In this document: positions 25,073 through 33,590 of the stretch, in pieces | How positions within the stretch are numbered: the stretch's first letter is position 1 | How the letters are laid out: every line of letters starts with the position of its first letter | NCBI GenBank assembly: GCA_903928055.1 | Contig: CAIYPG010000113.1 | Location: 62,001-126,000 of the forward strand | Direction: 5' to 3' | DNA: 64,000 nt | Source: an uncultured beta proteobacterium | Lineage (GTDB): Bacteria > Pseudomonadota > Gammaproteobacteria > Burkholderiales > SG8-39 | The notes under the pieces: generated by a model | Database searches by the model: none | Told to the model about the DNA's origin: nothing | Seen by the model: the letters and a program-made list of their open reading frames with translations, nothing else | Translations under genes and position numbers: made by a program

Positions 25073-26275
25073 TCAGGGGTTTTCCGCAAGGGGCAGGTCA
25101 AGCTGCGCGTCTTCCATCGCGCCCTCCGCTGGGAGGTCTTCGACACGGCACAGCGCATCGGCACGCACGCCGAGCAGGCGCAGCCGCCGGTCCAGCGGGC
25201 ATTTCTTCAGGCATTGCCCGGCGGCCTGGCGGATGGCGCGGGCATCCTGGGTGTGCGCTGGCAGGGTCAGTGCACGGGTGACGATCTTGAAATCATCCTG
25301 GCGCAGCTTCACGGCGATGGTCTTTGCGGTGTAGCCCCTGCGCGCCAGATCGTCGGCAACGCGCTCGCACAGCCCCGTGAAGATCGTGCCCAGTTGTTCG
25401 CGATCCTGGCGGGGATGCAGGTCGCGCTCGAACGTCGTCTCGCGGCTGATGGAGCGGGGCTCGCTGTGGGTTTCGACCGGGCGCTCGTCGCGGCCGTTCG
25501 CCGCATCGAGCAGCCACGCCGCGTAGTTCGCGCCGAATTCGTCGGTGAGCTGCAGCGGATCGGACGCTGCGAGTTCGCCGATGGTGCGTATGCCCATGGC
25601 GTCCAGCCTTGCCGCCGCCTTGGGACCGATGCCGTTGATGCGCCGCGGCGGCAGCGGCCAGATGCGCAATGGGACATCGGCGTGGGTGAGCAGGGTCAGT
25701 CCGTCGGGCTTGTCCAGTTCGGAGGCGATTTTCGACAGCAGCTTGTTCGGCGTGATGCCGATTGAGCAGCTCAGGCCGGTTGCGGTGCGCACGCGATCCT
25801 TGATCTGCTGCGCCACGGTCTTTGCCCGAAGGAGGGGATCAAGCGGGGGATCGTCTTCAATGCCTTCGGTTTCAATCAGCGTGGTGAGGTCGATGTAGAT
25901 TTCATCGATGCCGCGGTTCTCGATGACCGGCGCGACTTCGGCCACTGCAGCTTTGAACAGGCGCGAATAGCGGCGGTACTCGTCAAAGTCGGCCGGCAGC
26001 AGCACGGCATCGGGGGCGAGTGCCGCGGCCTTCATCAGGCCCATGGCCGAATGCACGCCCAGGGCGCGCGCCTCGTAGGTGGAGGTGGTGGCCACGCCGC
26101 GGCCGGCATAGTCGCGCAGCAGCGCATAGCGCCGCGTGCCGTCGGGCTGGACTTCCGGCTGGTGCGCGCGCCGGCCGCCGACCACGACCGGCCGGCCGCG
26201 CAGTTCGGGGTAGCGCAGCAGTTCCACCGACGCGTAGAACGCGTCCATGTCGAGGTGGGCGATCCAGCGGGGCAT
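25073..26275 (-). CDS. dinB: DNA polymerase IV (translesion, Y family)
   Basis: Y-family error-prone polymerase, 400 aa. Palm motifs: HLDMDAFYASVELL at the start and GIDEIYIDLT with the Asp-Glu catalytic pair at about residue 125. SIGITPNKLLSKIASELDKPDG, the helix-hairpin-helix INGIGPKAAARLDAMGI and the little-finger domain complete the protein. The C-terminus AQLDLPL fits the clamp-binding motif. Between residues 34 and 60 there is an insertion (ARRAHQPEVQ-like, with a stretch RRYALLRDYAGRG) seen in a subgroup of proteobacterial DinB. An SOS box at 26300-26315 lies 25 bases upstream of the start codon, so LexA control is expected. Confidence 0.93.
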   Translation of the reverse strand: MPRWIAHLDMDAFYASVELLRYPELRGRPVVVGGRRAHQPEVQPDGTRRYALLRDYAGRGVATTSTYEARALGVHSAMGLMKAAALAPDAVLLPADFDEYRRYSRLFKAAVAEVAPVIENRGIDEIYIDLTTLIETEGIEDDPPLDPLLRAKTVAQQIKDRVRTATGLSCSIGITPNKLLSKIASELDKPDGLTLLTHADVPLRIWPLPPRRINGIGPKAAARLDAMGIRTIGELAASDPLQLTDEFGANYAAWLLDAANGRDERPVETHSEPRSISRETTFERDLHPRQDREQLGTIFTGLCERVADDLARRGYTAKTIAVKLRQDDFKIVTRALTLPAHTQDARAIRQAAGQCLKKCPLDRRLRLLGVRADALCRVEDLPAEGAMEDAQLDLPLAENP

Positions 26276-26299
26276 GGTGGGGCCAATATTGATCGGATG

Positions 26300-26315
26300 C
26301 TGTGGAAATATACAG
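26300..26315 (-). promoter_or_regulatory. LexA (SOS) box of dinB
   Basis: CTGTGGAAATATACAG matches the CTGT-N8-ACAG form of gamma/betaproteobacterial LexA sites, with the AT-rich centre expected. It is located 25 bases before the dinB start codon. No other gene starts nearby, so it most likely controls dinB. Confidence 0.8.
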
Positions 26316-26395
26316 CATCGTAATTCCGCCGGCTGGCGTGATTACTGCGGTCAGTGCGTTGTTGTTTCGCCGTTGATGTTGTTCGCCTGGCCGGT

Positions 26396-27391
26396 TCAGT
26401 TTGCTTCAGTGGAAAATTGCTGCTGCAGGACAGCGAGGCGGTCCAGGGCGGCCTGTGGCAGCGGACCCTTCAGCACGGCGACGAGCGCGTCCTCGAACTG
26501 CTGTGGCGTGGCTACACCGACGAGGATGGTGCCCATCGCCGGATGCGTGATACAGAAGCGCGTTGCTGCTTCGGCGAGGCTCGATGCAAATCCCTCTGTG
26601 ACCAGGGGGGCCAACCGTTGCGCGCGTCGCAGGTCATCCTCATAGGTCCTGGCCGAGCCGATGGGCCGGGGAGGCGGGCTGGCGATGGGATGCCGCTCGG
26701 CGGTCCCTGACAACGCACCGCCGGCCAGCACGCGTATGCCGATTACGCCGACACCGGCCGCCTGGGTTTGGTCGAACAGTTGGCGGTAGTCCTGCGCGGG
26801 ATATTCCGGCGGCAATGGACTCGCTGCCGAAGGGTTGAGCATGTTGTAGCTCACCTGCGCAGAATCGAAGCATCGTGCGTTGATGGCCTGATGCAGCGCC
26901 GCAGTGTCGCCATTGGCTGTCATGCCAAGAAAGCGTATTTTGCCTTGCCGGCGCAGCGACTCGAAGGCGGGCACGACTTCTTCCAGCACCTGGCGGGCGG
27001 CCAGCCGCTCTCCGGCGCCGCTGGCAATGATGTTGTTGTGAAGATGCAGGATATCGACCTGCTCACGCGCGAGGCGTCTGAGGCTGGCCTCCACCGAACT
27101 GACGATGTCAGCGGCAACGGATTTCGAATCGGCGGGCACGCGCACCTTGGTTCCGACCAGCGCGTCGCGGGGCTTGAGCCGGTTGAGGATGCGCCCGAGG
27201 TTTTTTTCCGATTCGCCATTGCCGTACTGCGCGGCCGTGTCAAAGTAGTTCACGCCGGCTTCCAGCGCACGCGCGATCGCCTGTTCCTGATCGGCGGGCG
27301 CACCCCTCACCATCAATCCGCCGACGGCACCGCAACCAAATCCCAGTATCGAGACCTTGAGCCCGCTGCGGCCGAAGGTGCGCATTTGCAT
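26396..27391 (-). CDS. Aldo/keto reductase
   Basis: NAD(P)H-dependent oxidoreductase of the AKR superfamily, 331 aa, (beta/alpha)8 barrel. Catalytic Asp and Tyr are in FDTAAQYGNGESEKNLG at about residue 50, Lys in VGTKVRV at about 83 and His in ILHLHNN at about 117. It has a Gly-rich opening LGFGCGAVGGLMVRGAP. The C-terminal end includes AATRFCITHPAMGTILVGVATPQQFEDAL. A GNAT-type gene sits one base upstream, so the pair is co-transcribed. The substrate is unknown; many such proteins reduce small aldehydes. Confidence 0.9.
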   Translation of the reverse strand: MQMRTFGRSGLKVSILGFGCGAVGGLMVRGAPADQEQAIARALEAGVNYFDTAAQYGNGESEKNLGRILNRLKPRDALVGTKVRVPADSKSVAADIVSSVEASLRRLAREQVDILHLHNNIIASGAGERLAARQVLEEVVPAFESLRRQGKIRFLGMTANGDTAALHQAINARCFDSAQVSYNMLNPSAASPLPPEYPAQDYRQLFDQTQAAGVGVIGIRVLAGGALSGTAERHPIASPPPRPIGSARTYEDDLRRAQRLAPLVTEGFASSLAEAATRFCITHPAMGTILVGVATPQQFEDALVAVLKGPLPQAALDRLAVLQQQFSTEAN

Positions 27392-27392
27392 G

Positions 27393-27701
27393 TCAGGCCC
27401 TCAGCACGTCCGCGTATTCCGGCGTCTTGTCGAACACCGATTTCGCGAACGGGCACAGGGGCAGCAGCGTGTGTCCGCCCTTGCGCGCCCACTGCACGGC
27501 GGCATCAACCAGGCGCCGGCCGGCACCGGTGCCGCGCAGCGCATCGTCCACCTGCGTGTGGTCGATGATGGTGAGGTCGCCGGCCACGGTGTAGCTCATT
27601 TCGGCGAGGCGCGTGCCATCACGCTCGATGAAGAAGGCGCCTTTGGAGCCGATCTGGCGATGCGAGATCGGGAGGTTGGGGGATTCGGGGGATTTGTCCA
27701 T
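27393..27701 (-). CDS. GNAT-type small acetyltransferase (YjdJ-like)
   Basis: Short GNAT-fold protein of 102 aa from ATG 27701; a TTG start at 27719 would add six residues. It shows the minimal acetyl-CoA fold of the YjdJ/NATD1 group: GAFFIERDGTRLAEMSYTVAGD, LTIIDHTQVDDALRGTGAGRRLVDAAVQWARK (the acetyl-CoA loop RGTGAGRRL) and LPLCPFAKSVFDKTPEYADVL. The conserved Cys in LCPFA and the PEY motif are hallmarks of that group. The acceptor is unknown. It is followed after one base by the aldo/keto reductase gene. Confidence 0.87.
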   Translation of the reverse strand: MDKSPESPNLPISHRQIGSKGAFFIERDGTRLAEMSYTVAGDLTIIDHTQVDDALRGTGAGRRLVDAAVQWARKGGHTLLPLCPFAKSVFDKTPEYADVLRA

Positions 27702-27746
27702 GATCGATAGGGTCGTCAAGTTGCCGTTGCAGTTTGCGTGTTGCCT

Positions 27747-28073
27747 TTACCGCGCGGGAATTTCGTAATGATAGTGAAGGGTGTTCAGATATTGCGCCAC
27801 GGCAGTGACATCACTGTCATCCCAGCGCTGCCCCGCGTTCACCTGCCAGCGCTGCACCTGCGCCTTGAGGCTGGTCCAGTCAGTGGCCAGGCGTTTTTCG
27901 CGCCAGTGCACCTGCGTGGTGTGGCAGGCCACGCAATGCGTCGAATACAGCAGCGCGCCACGCGAACCGCCCGCCCCCGCCCCTGGCGCCTGCGCCATTG
28001 CCGCCGGACCGGCCAGCAGGCCCGTCAGCAGTACCGCAATGTGCAGCAGCGTCCTTGATTCGATCCTGATCAT
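27747..28073 (-). CDS. Small periplasmic c-type cytochrome
   Basis: Protein of 108 aa with a signal peptide (LLHIAVLLTGLLAGPAAMAQA) and one haem c motif CVACH at about residue 47. The distal part is short (DDSDVTAVAQYLNTLHYHYEIP). The YCTHC-like motif of longer cytochromes is absent; a Met ligand is not clear, so the second axial ligand may be a His (HYHY). It could carry electrons for a dehydrogenase. An FNR-type box lies about 75 bases upstream (28147-28160), which fits low-oxygen control. It diverges from the Deg protease gene. Confidence 0.88.
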   Translation of the reverse strand: MIRIESRTLLHIAVLLTGLLAGPAAMAQAPGAGAGGSRGALLYSTHCVACHTTQVHWREKRLATDWTSLKAQVQRWQVNAGQRWDDSDVTAVAQYLNTLHYHYEIPAR

Positions 28074-28146
28074 GCCGGCTCCGTCGCAAAGTCAGTAAGT
28101 TAGGCGTTCATGTTAGCCCGGGATGCGCCTCGATGTCCGGAAACCG

Positions 28147-28160
28147 GTTGATCCACGTCA
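28147..28160. promoter_or_regulatory. FNR/Dnr-type box upstream of cytochrome c
   Basis: TTGATCCACGTCAA; read on the minus strand it is TTGAC-GTGG-ATCAA, one base off the FNR consensus TTGAT-N4-ATCAA. The site lies between the cytochrome gene (minus strand) and the Deg protease gene. A TAACAT -10-like hexamer at 28110-28115 on the minus strand supports control of the cytochrome. Two further boxes with almost the same sequence occur at 37135 and 48209. Confidence 0.6.
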
Positions 28161-28281
28161 ACGGGCCTTGACGGGTGCCGGTTTCCGACTGGGGCCCGAA
28201 CCTGCCGGGGTGCGGGTAATCGGCGCGCTTGACGTTAAACTAATGGCCTTTCCCGCAATTTCCCTGTCATTCCCACCGGCC

Positions 28282-29652
28282 ATGAACCGCATGCTGAAGA
28301 TCCTGACCCTGTGCCTTTCGCTATTCGCCGCCCTTGCCGGCACTGCAGCAAATGCCGCCATACCCGTTCCCGTCGATGCGAAGGGCGTGCCTTCCCTTGC
28401 ACCCATGCTGGCGAAAGTCACGCCGGCGGTGGTGAACATTTCGGTGACCTCGCGCGATCCGGCCGAGAGCAATCCCATGCTGCGCGATCCGTTCTTCCGG
28501 CGTTTCTTCGACATTCCGGACGAGGCGGCCAAGCCGCAGCAGTCGGCCGGTTCGGGAGTGATCATCGATGCCGCGCGCGGCCTGGTCATCACGAACAACC
28601 ATGTGATCAAGGATGCCCAGACCATCGTGGTGACGCTGAAGGACCGCCGCGAGCTCAAGGCGACGCTGATCGGCACTGATCCGGGCACCGACATCGCGCT
28701 GCTGCGTGTGCCGGCGCAGGGACTTGCGGCCCTGCCGCTGGGCGATTCGGATGTGATTCGCGTCGGTGATTTCGTGGTCGCGATCGGCAATCCCTTCGGT
28801 CTTGGCCAGACCGTGACCTCGGGCATCGTCTCGGCGCTGGGCCGCACCGGCATCGGCGCAGAAGGTTACGAGGACTTCATCCAGACCGACGCCTCGATCA
28901 ATCCGGGCAATTCCGGCGGCGCGCTGGTGAACATGCAGGGTGAACTGATCGGCATCAACACCGCCATCCTCGGGCCTTCGGGCGGCAATGTCGGCATCGG
29001 ATTTGCCGTGCCGGTGGCGATGGTGAAACTGGTCATTGCGCAGATCCAGCGCTTCGGCGAGGTGCGGCGCGGCCGCATCGGCACGACCTCGCAGGATCTG
29101 ACACCGGACGCTGCGAGAAAACTTGGCGTCAATGTGAACGAGGGCGCGATCGTCGTGGCCGTGGAGTCCGGCTCCACGGCGCAGAAGGCCGGCCTGCGCG
29201 CCAGGGACATCGTGGTCTCGGCGAACGGCCGGCCGGTGCGCAACTCATCGGATTTCCGCAATCGCGTCGGACTCACGCCGGTGGGCGAAGAGGTGGAAGT
29301 GCATGTGCTGCGCGGCGGGCAGACCGTGCCGTTGCGCATCCGCATTGCCGAACCGTTCGCGACCACCAGCATTCCCGGCGAGGTGGTGCCGCAACTGGCC
29401 GGTGCGCGCGTCGCCGACATCGAACGCGGCATGCCGATGTTCGGCGATGTCGAAGGCGCCATCGTCACGGCGGTGCAGGCGGGCAGTGCCGCGGCGCGCT
29501 CCGGCCTGCAGCCGGGCGACATCCTCTACGGCGTCAACCGGCGGCGTGTGCGCAATGTGAAGGAACTGCTGGCGCTGCTGCGTGCCAGCGAGAAGCCGAT
29601 GCAGATCGCGCTGCTGCGCGGCGAGAACCAGATGACCTTGGTGATTCGGTGA
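28282..29652 (+). CDS. Deg/HtrA-family periplasmic serine protease
   Basis: DegQ-type protease of 456 aa. Signal peptide at residues 1-26 (LKILTLCLSLFAALAGTAANA). Catalytic triad: His107 in VITNNHVIKD, Asp137 in DPGTDIALLR and Ser211 in INPGNSGGALV. Two PDZ domains follow at about 260-350 (NEGAIVVAVESGSTAQKAGLRARDIVVSANG) and 365-455 (VQAGSAAARSGLQPGDILYGVN). It degrades or refolds damaged envelope proteins. ATG 28282 was chosen because it starts the signal peptide; the frame is open to 28123. It overlaps no other gene; the chimeric gene at 29683 is convergent. Confidence 0.92.
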   Translation: MNRMLKILTLCLSLFAALAGTAANAAIPVPVDAKGVPSLAPMLAKVTPAVVNISVTSRDPAESNPMLRDPFFRRFFDIPDEAAKPQQSAGSGVIIDAARGLVITNNHVIKDAQTIVVTLKDRRELKATLIGTDPGTDIALLRVPAQGLAALPLGDSDVIRVGDFVVAIGNPFGLGQTVTSGIVSALGRTGIGAEGYEDFIQTDASINPGNSGGALVNMQGELIGINTAILGPSGGNVGIGFAVPVAMVKLVIAQIQRFGEVRRGRIGTTSQDLTPDAARKLGVNVNEGAIVVAVESGSTAQKAGLRARDIVVSANGRPVRNSSDFRNRVGLTPVGEEVEVHVLRGGQTVPLRIRIAEPFATTSIPGEVVPQLAGARVADIERGMPMFGDVEGAIVTAVQAGSAAARSGLQPGDILYGVNRRRVRNVKELLALLRASEKPMQIALLRGENQMTLVIR

Positions 29653-29682
29653 TTCGGTGATCCGCTGAAGCCCGATGCGCGG

Positions 29683-30873
29683 CTAGACCTTCAGTTGCAG
29701 CGACTTGTATTCGAGGAATTCCTCGAGTCCGTACACGCCGGCCTCGCGGCCGTGGCCTGACTGCTTGAATCCGCCGAAGGGCGCATTGAGGTTGAAGGGG
29801 CCGCCGTTGATGTCGATCTGCCCCGCGCGCAGCCTTCGCGCGACCTTCTTTGCGCGCTCCGGGTTCGCGGACCATACGCCACCGGCCAGGCCGTAGATGG
29901 TGTCATTGGCGATGCGGATGGCGTCGGATTCGTCCTTGTAGGTGATGATGGACAGCACCGGCCCGAAGATCTCCTCCTGGCCAATGGTCGACTTCGGGTC
30001 CACCCTGCCGAACACCGTGGGCTTGATGTAGTAGCCCCCCGCCAATCCTTCCGGAGGCTCGGCGCCGCCGGCCACCAGTTCGGCGCCTTCGGCGACGCCC
30101 CTGGCGATGTAGCCGCGCACGCGCTCGAGCTGTGCGGCGGAGGTGAGCGGCCCGAGGCGCGTGTTCTCGGACATCGGATTGCCCGGTGTGTAGCCGTTCG
30201 CGATCTCGGCGGCGAGCGCCTTCGCTTCCTCGTACTTCGCCTCCGGCACCAGCATGCGCGTGAAGGCGGTGCAGGTCTGCCCGGAATTGAGATAGCAATT
30301 GCCCACCGTGGCTTTCACCGCGGTCGGAAGGTCGGCATCGTCCAGGATCACGGCCGCGGATTTGCCGCCCAGCTCCAGCGTCACCCGCTTGACGGTCTGT
30401 GCGGCGAGTTCCGAGATGCGCTTGCCGGCGCGCGTGGAACCGGTGAAGGAAACGGCATCCACCCCGGGATGTTTCACCAGTGCTTCGCCGACCACTGTGC
30501 CCAGGCCGGTGACCAGGTTGAAGACACCTGCCGGCAGTCCGGCTGTGTGAATCACTTCGGCGAGGATGAAGGCGTTGAAGGGCGCGACCTCGGAGGGTTT
30601 GAGCACCACGGTGCAGCCCGCCGCCAGTGCGGGTGCCACCTTGAGCGCGATCTGGTGCAGCGGATAGTTCCAGGGCGTGATGGCGCCGACCACGCCCACT
30701 GCCTCGCGCAGTACCAGCGAGTTCAGCATCTTGCTGACTGCGGGCTGGGTCAGCGCCATACGGCGCGCGGCGGCGCGTACGGTGCCCTCCTGCGCGAGGA
30801 GCGCAAGCAGTTCGAAATGGCGCAGGCGGAGCTTGCGCACCATCCGGCTGAATTGGGCGGGCATGCGGGCCAT
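29683..30873 (-). pseudogene. Chimera: LysR helix-turn-helix joined to a truncated aldehyde dehydrogenase
   Basis: One uninterrupted frame of 396 codons contains two unrelated parts. Residues 11-51 ([20 protein letters not shown]...[16 protein letters not shown]) are the start of a LysR-type regulator. From about residue 53 the sequence is an aldehyde dehydrogenase entered at [18 protein letters not shown], so roughly 120-130 N-terminal residues are missing. The retained part keeps Asn in TPWNYP, Glu in LELGGKSAA and Cys in SGQTCTAF, and runs to the normal C-terminus. The junction is near 30715-30724. The most likely cause is a deletion that fused two neighbouring genes. A functional enzyme is unlikely because part of the NAD-binding domain is gone. 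Confidence 0.85.
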
Positions 30874-30997
30874 GATAGCTGAAGGTGTTCACCGGTCGCT
30901 CAGTGAAACCCGGGTTCGCGTGGCTTTCGGGGAGCAGCCCGATTCCGGGCAAAGTGCACGCATCGGAAAGGTATGATCCCCCTTTTTCAAAGCCGGC

Positions 30998-32842
30998 ATG
31001 AACACAATGGCGAACATCCGCTACCGCATCGTCCCCATCCGCCCCGAGGCGCATCTGTTCGAGGTGGGCTGCACCGTCGCCGATCCCGACCCGGAAGGCC
31101 AGTGCTTTGCGCTGCCGGCGTGGATTCCGGGCAGCTACCTGGTGAGGGATTTTGCGCGGCATATCGTCACGATTCGTGCGCAATCAGGTTCGAGCGGACG
31201 CGGCAAGTCACTGGCCTTGGAAAAACTCGACAAGCACACCTGGCGCTGCGAGCCCACGGCCGGCCCGATCACCCTGACCTGCGAGGTCTATGCCTGGGAC
31301 CTGTCCGTGCGCGGCGCGCACCTCGATGCCACCCACGCCTTTTTCAATGGCACCAGCGTGTTCCTGCGCGTCCTTGGCAAAGAGGACCGGCGTTGCGACG
31401 TGGAAATTGCGCCGCCGCCTGCAGTAGGTCCCAATCGGGCACGCTATCGCCGCTGGGAGGTGGCCACGGCGCTGAAGCGCAAGCGCGCGCCGCAGTGGGG
31501 CTTCGGCCTCTACACCGCCGCCGACTACGATGAATTGATCGACCATCCGGTTGAATTGGGATCATTTTCACGGAAAACGTTTTACGCGAAGCGAGTTCTC
31601 CATGAAATTGTGATCACGGGCCGGCATCGCGCCGACATGTCCCGGCTGGCCCGGGACATGAAGCGCATCTGCGAGGCGCAGATCGATTTCTTTGGTGCAC
31701 CCGCCCCGATGGATCGCTATGTGTTTCTGATCACCGCGGTGGGCGAGGGCTATGGCGGCCTGGAGCATCGCGCCTCGACCGCGCTGATGTGTTCCCGGAA
31801 GGACCTGCCCACACCGGGCATGAAGGAACCGACCGAGGCCTATCGCAGCTTCCTTGGCCTGGTGAGCCACGAGTACTTCCATACCTGGAACGTGAAGCGC
31901 ATCAAGCCGGCGGCATTCACGCCCTACGACCTCAATCGCGAAAACCACACCACGCTGCTCTGGGCGTTCGAAGGGCTGACTTCCTATTACGACGACCTGA
32001 TGCTGGTGCGCTCGGGGCTGCTGTCGAAGGACAAGTATCTCGAGACCCTGGCGCGCAACATCACCCAGCTCCTCCGCGCCCCCGGCCGCAAAAAACAGAG
32101 CGTGACCGACTCCAGCTTTGACGCGTGGACAAAGTACTACCGGCAGGACGAGAACTCCACCAATTCGATCGTGAGTTATTACGGCAAGGGCAGCCTGGTG
32201 GGGCTGTGCCTTGACCTGCACATCCGGCGCAGCACCGGTGGGCGCAAGTCGCTGGACGATGTGATGCTGGCCTTGTGGAAAAAACATGGCAAAACCGGGC
32301 TGGGCGTGGCGGAGGACGGCATCGAGCGGCTGGCCGAGGCGGTGACGAAGCTCAAGCTGAAGCGCCTCTTTGACCGCTGGCTGCGATCCACGGCGGAACT
32401 GCCCCTGGCAGACCTGCTGGCGTCCCATGGCGTGGAACTTGCCCTGCGTCCGGCGCAATCCGAAGGGGACAAGGGGGGGCTCGGCCCGGTAAAATCGGCA
32501 TCTTTGCCCGTGCGTGCGGTGGTTGGTGCACGGGGCAATGCTGCAGCCGGGGAGTTCCGGCTCACGCATGTGCTGGAGGGCGGCGCGGCTCAGACGGCCG
32601 GTTTGTCGGCCGGCGATGTCGTGGCGGCTGTGGATGGCATCCGGATCGGAACAGGCGGGATGGAAGCGGCGCTGGCCGGTCGCAAGCCCGGTGAATCGCT
32701 GCAGGTGCATGCCTTCCGGCGCGATGAACTGATGGTTTTCACGCTCGTGCTTGGGGCGCCGCAGGCGGATACCTGTGTGCTCAGCGTGACTGAAGACAAG
32801 AACGCGGAAGCCCGGCGGCTGAGGACGCGCTGGCTTTCCTGA
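30998..32842 (+). CDS. M61-family metallopeptidase with PDZ domain
   Basis: Glycyl-aminopeptidase-like M61 peptidase, 614 aa. An N-terminal beta domain (ALPAWIPGSYLVRDFARHIV at about residue 38-57) is followed by the zinc site His291-Glu-x-x-His295 in LVSHEYFHTWNVKRIKP, with the third ligand Glu about 30 residues later in LLWAFEGLTSYYDD. The catalytic domain ends with SVTDSSFDAWTKYY and SYYGKGSLVGLCLDL. A C-terminal PDZ domain at about 510-600 contains VLEGGAAQTAGLSAGDVVAAVDG. No signal peptide is seen, so it is probably cytoplasmic. It is divergent from the chimeric ALDH gene. Confidence 0.92.
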   Translation: MNTMANIRYRIVPIRPEAHLFEVGCTVADPDPEGQCFALPAWIPGSYLVRDFARHIVTIRAQSGSSGRGKSLALEKLDKHTWRCEPTAGPITLTCEVYAWDLSVRGAHLDATHAFFNGTSVFLRVLGKEDRRCDVEIAPPPAVGPNRARYRRWEVATALKRKRAPQWGFGLYTAADYDELIDHPVELGSFSRKTFYAKRVLHEIVITGRHRADMSRLARDMKRICEAQIDFFGAPAPMDRYVFLITAVGEGYGGLEHRASTALMCSRKDLPTPGMKEPTEAYRSFLGLVSHEYFHTWNVKRIKPAAFTPYDLNRENHTTLLWAFEGLTSYYDDLMLVRSGLLSKDKYLETLARNITQLLRAPGRKKQSVTDSSFDAWTKYYRQDENSTNSIVSYYGKGSLVGLCLDLHIRRSTGGRKSLDDVMLALWKKHGKTGLGVAEDGIERLAEAVTKLKLKRLFDRWLRSTAELPLADLLASHGVELALRPAQSEGDKGGLGPVKSASLPVRAVVGARGNAAAGEFRLTHVLEGGAAQTAGLSAGDVVAAVDGIRIGTGGMEAALAGRKPGESLQVHAFRRDELMVFTLVLGAPQADTCVLSVTEDKNAEARRLRTRWLS

Positions 32843-32902
32843 TGGGGTTGACTGCCTGATCGCGATTGCGGGGGGCGGCGTAATTTTGGGATTTGAGAGG
32901 GA

Positions 32903-33535
32903 ATGTCCGGAACCAACATCATCCTGGTGCGCCACGGCGAGACGCAGTGGAATGTGGCGCGTCGCATTCAGGGCTACAGCGACAGTCCGCTGACGCCGAC
33001 CGGTGTGGCGCAGGCGAAGGCGCTGGGCGCGCGCCTGGCGCAGGAAAAATTCGATGCCGTGCATGCCTCCGACCTCGGCCGGGTGCGCCAGACCGTGGCG
33101 CACATTGTCGAGAAGACCGGGCACGCGGCGAGTTTCGCCGAGGACCTGCGCGAACGCTGCTACGGCGTGTTCGAGGGCAAGACCATGGACGAATGCGAGG
33201 CCGAGCTGCCCGGGCAGTGGGCCATTTACCGCGGCCGTGATCCGCAGGCGGTGCCGCCCGGTGGCGAGAGCGTCGCGCAGTTCCAGGACCGCATCATCGG
33301 CGCGCTGGAACGCGTGGCGCGCGAATCGGATGGACAGACGGTGGTGGTCGCGGCGCACGGCGGTGTGTGCGGCGCGCTGTTCCGCCACGTGATGGGGCTG
33401 CCGCCGGGAACGCCGCGCAGCTGGTCGCTGTACAACGCCAGCATCAACCGCTTCCATTACCGCAAGGGCAAATGGCAGCTCGAGGTGTGGGGCGACATTT
33501 CGCATCTGAACGGGGAAAGCCTGCAGGACCTGTAG
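32903..33535 (+). CDS. Histidine phosphatase family protein
   Basis: Phosphoglycerate-mutase-like phosphatase of 210 aa. The phospho-His site is at the start: IILVRHGETQWNVARRIQG. Other signatures are LTPTGVAQAKALGARL, HASDLGRVRQTV, LRERCYGVFEGKT and VVVAAHGGVCGALFRHV with the second His. Cofactor-independent phosphatase activity on small phosphate esters is expected; the physiological substrate is unknown. GAGAGG lies eight bases before ATG 32903. It follows the M61 peptidase by 60 bases on the same strand and could share its transcript. Confidence 0.9.
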   Translation: MSGTNIILVRHGETQWNVARRIQGYSDSPLTPTGVAQAKALGARLAQEKFDAVHASDLGRVRQTVAHIVEKTGHAASFAEDLRERCYGVFEGKTMDECEAELPGQWAIYRGRDPQAVPPGGESVAQFQDRIIGALERVARESDGQTVVVAAHGGVCGALFRHVMGLPPGTPRSWSLYNASINRFHYRKGKWQLEVWGDISHLNGESLQDL

Positions 33536-33590
33536 GCGTCCGGTCAAAGAATACTCAGTGGGTAACAGTTGATTTTCAAAGGAGAGCAGC

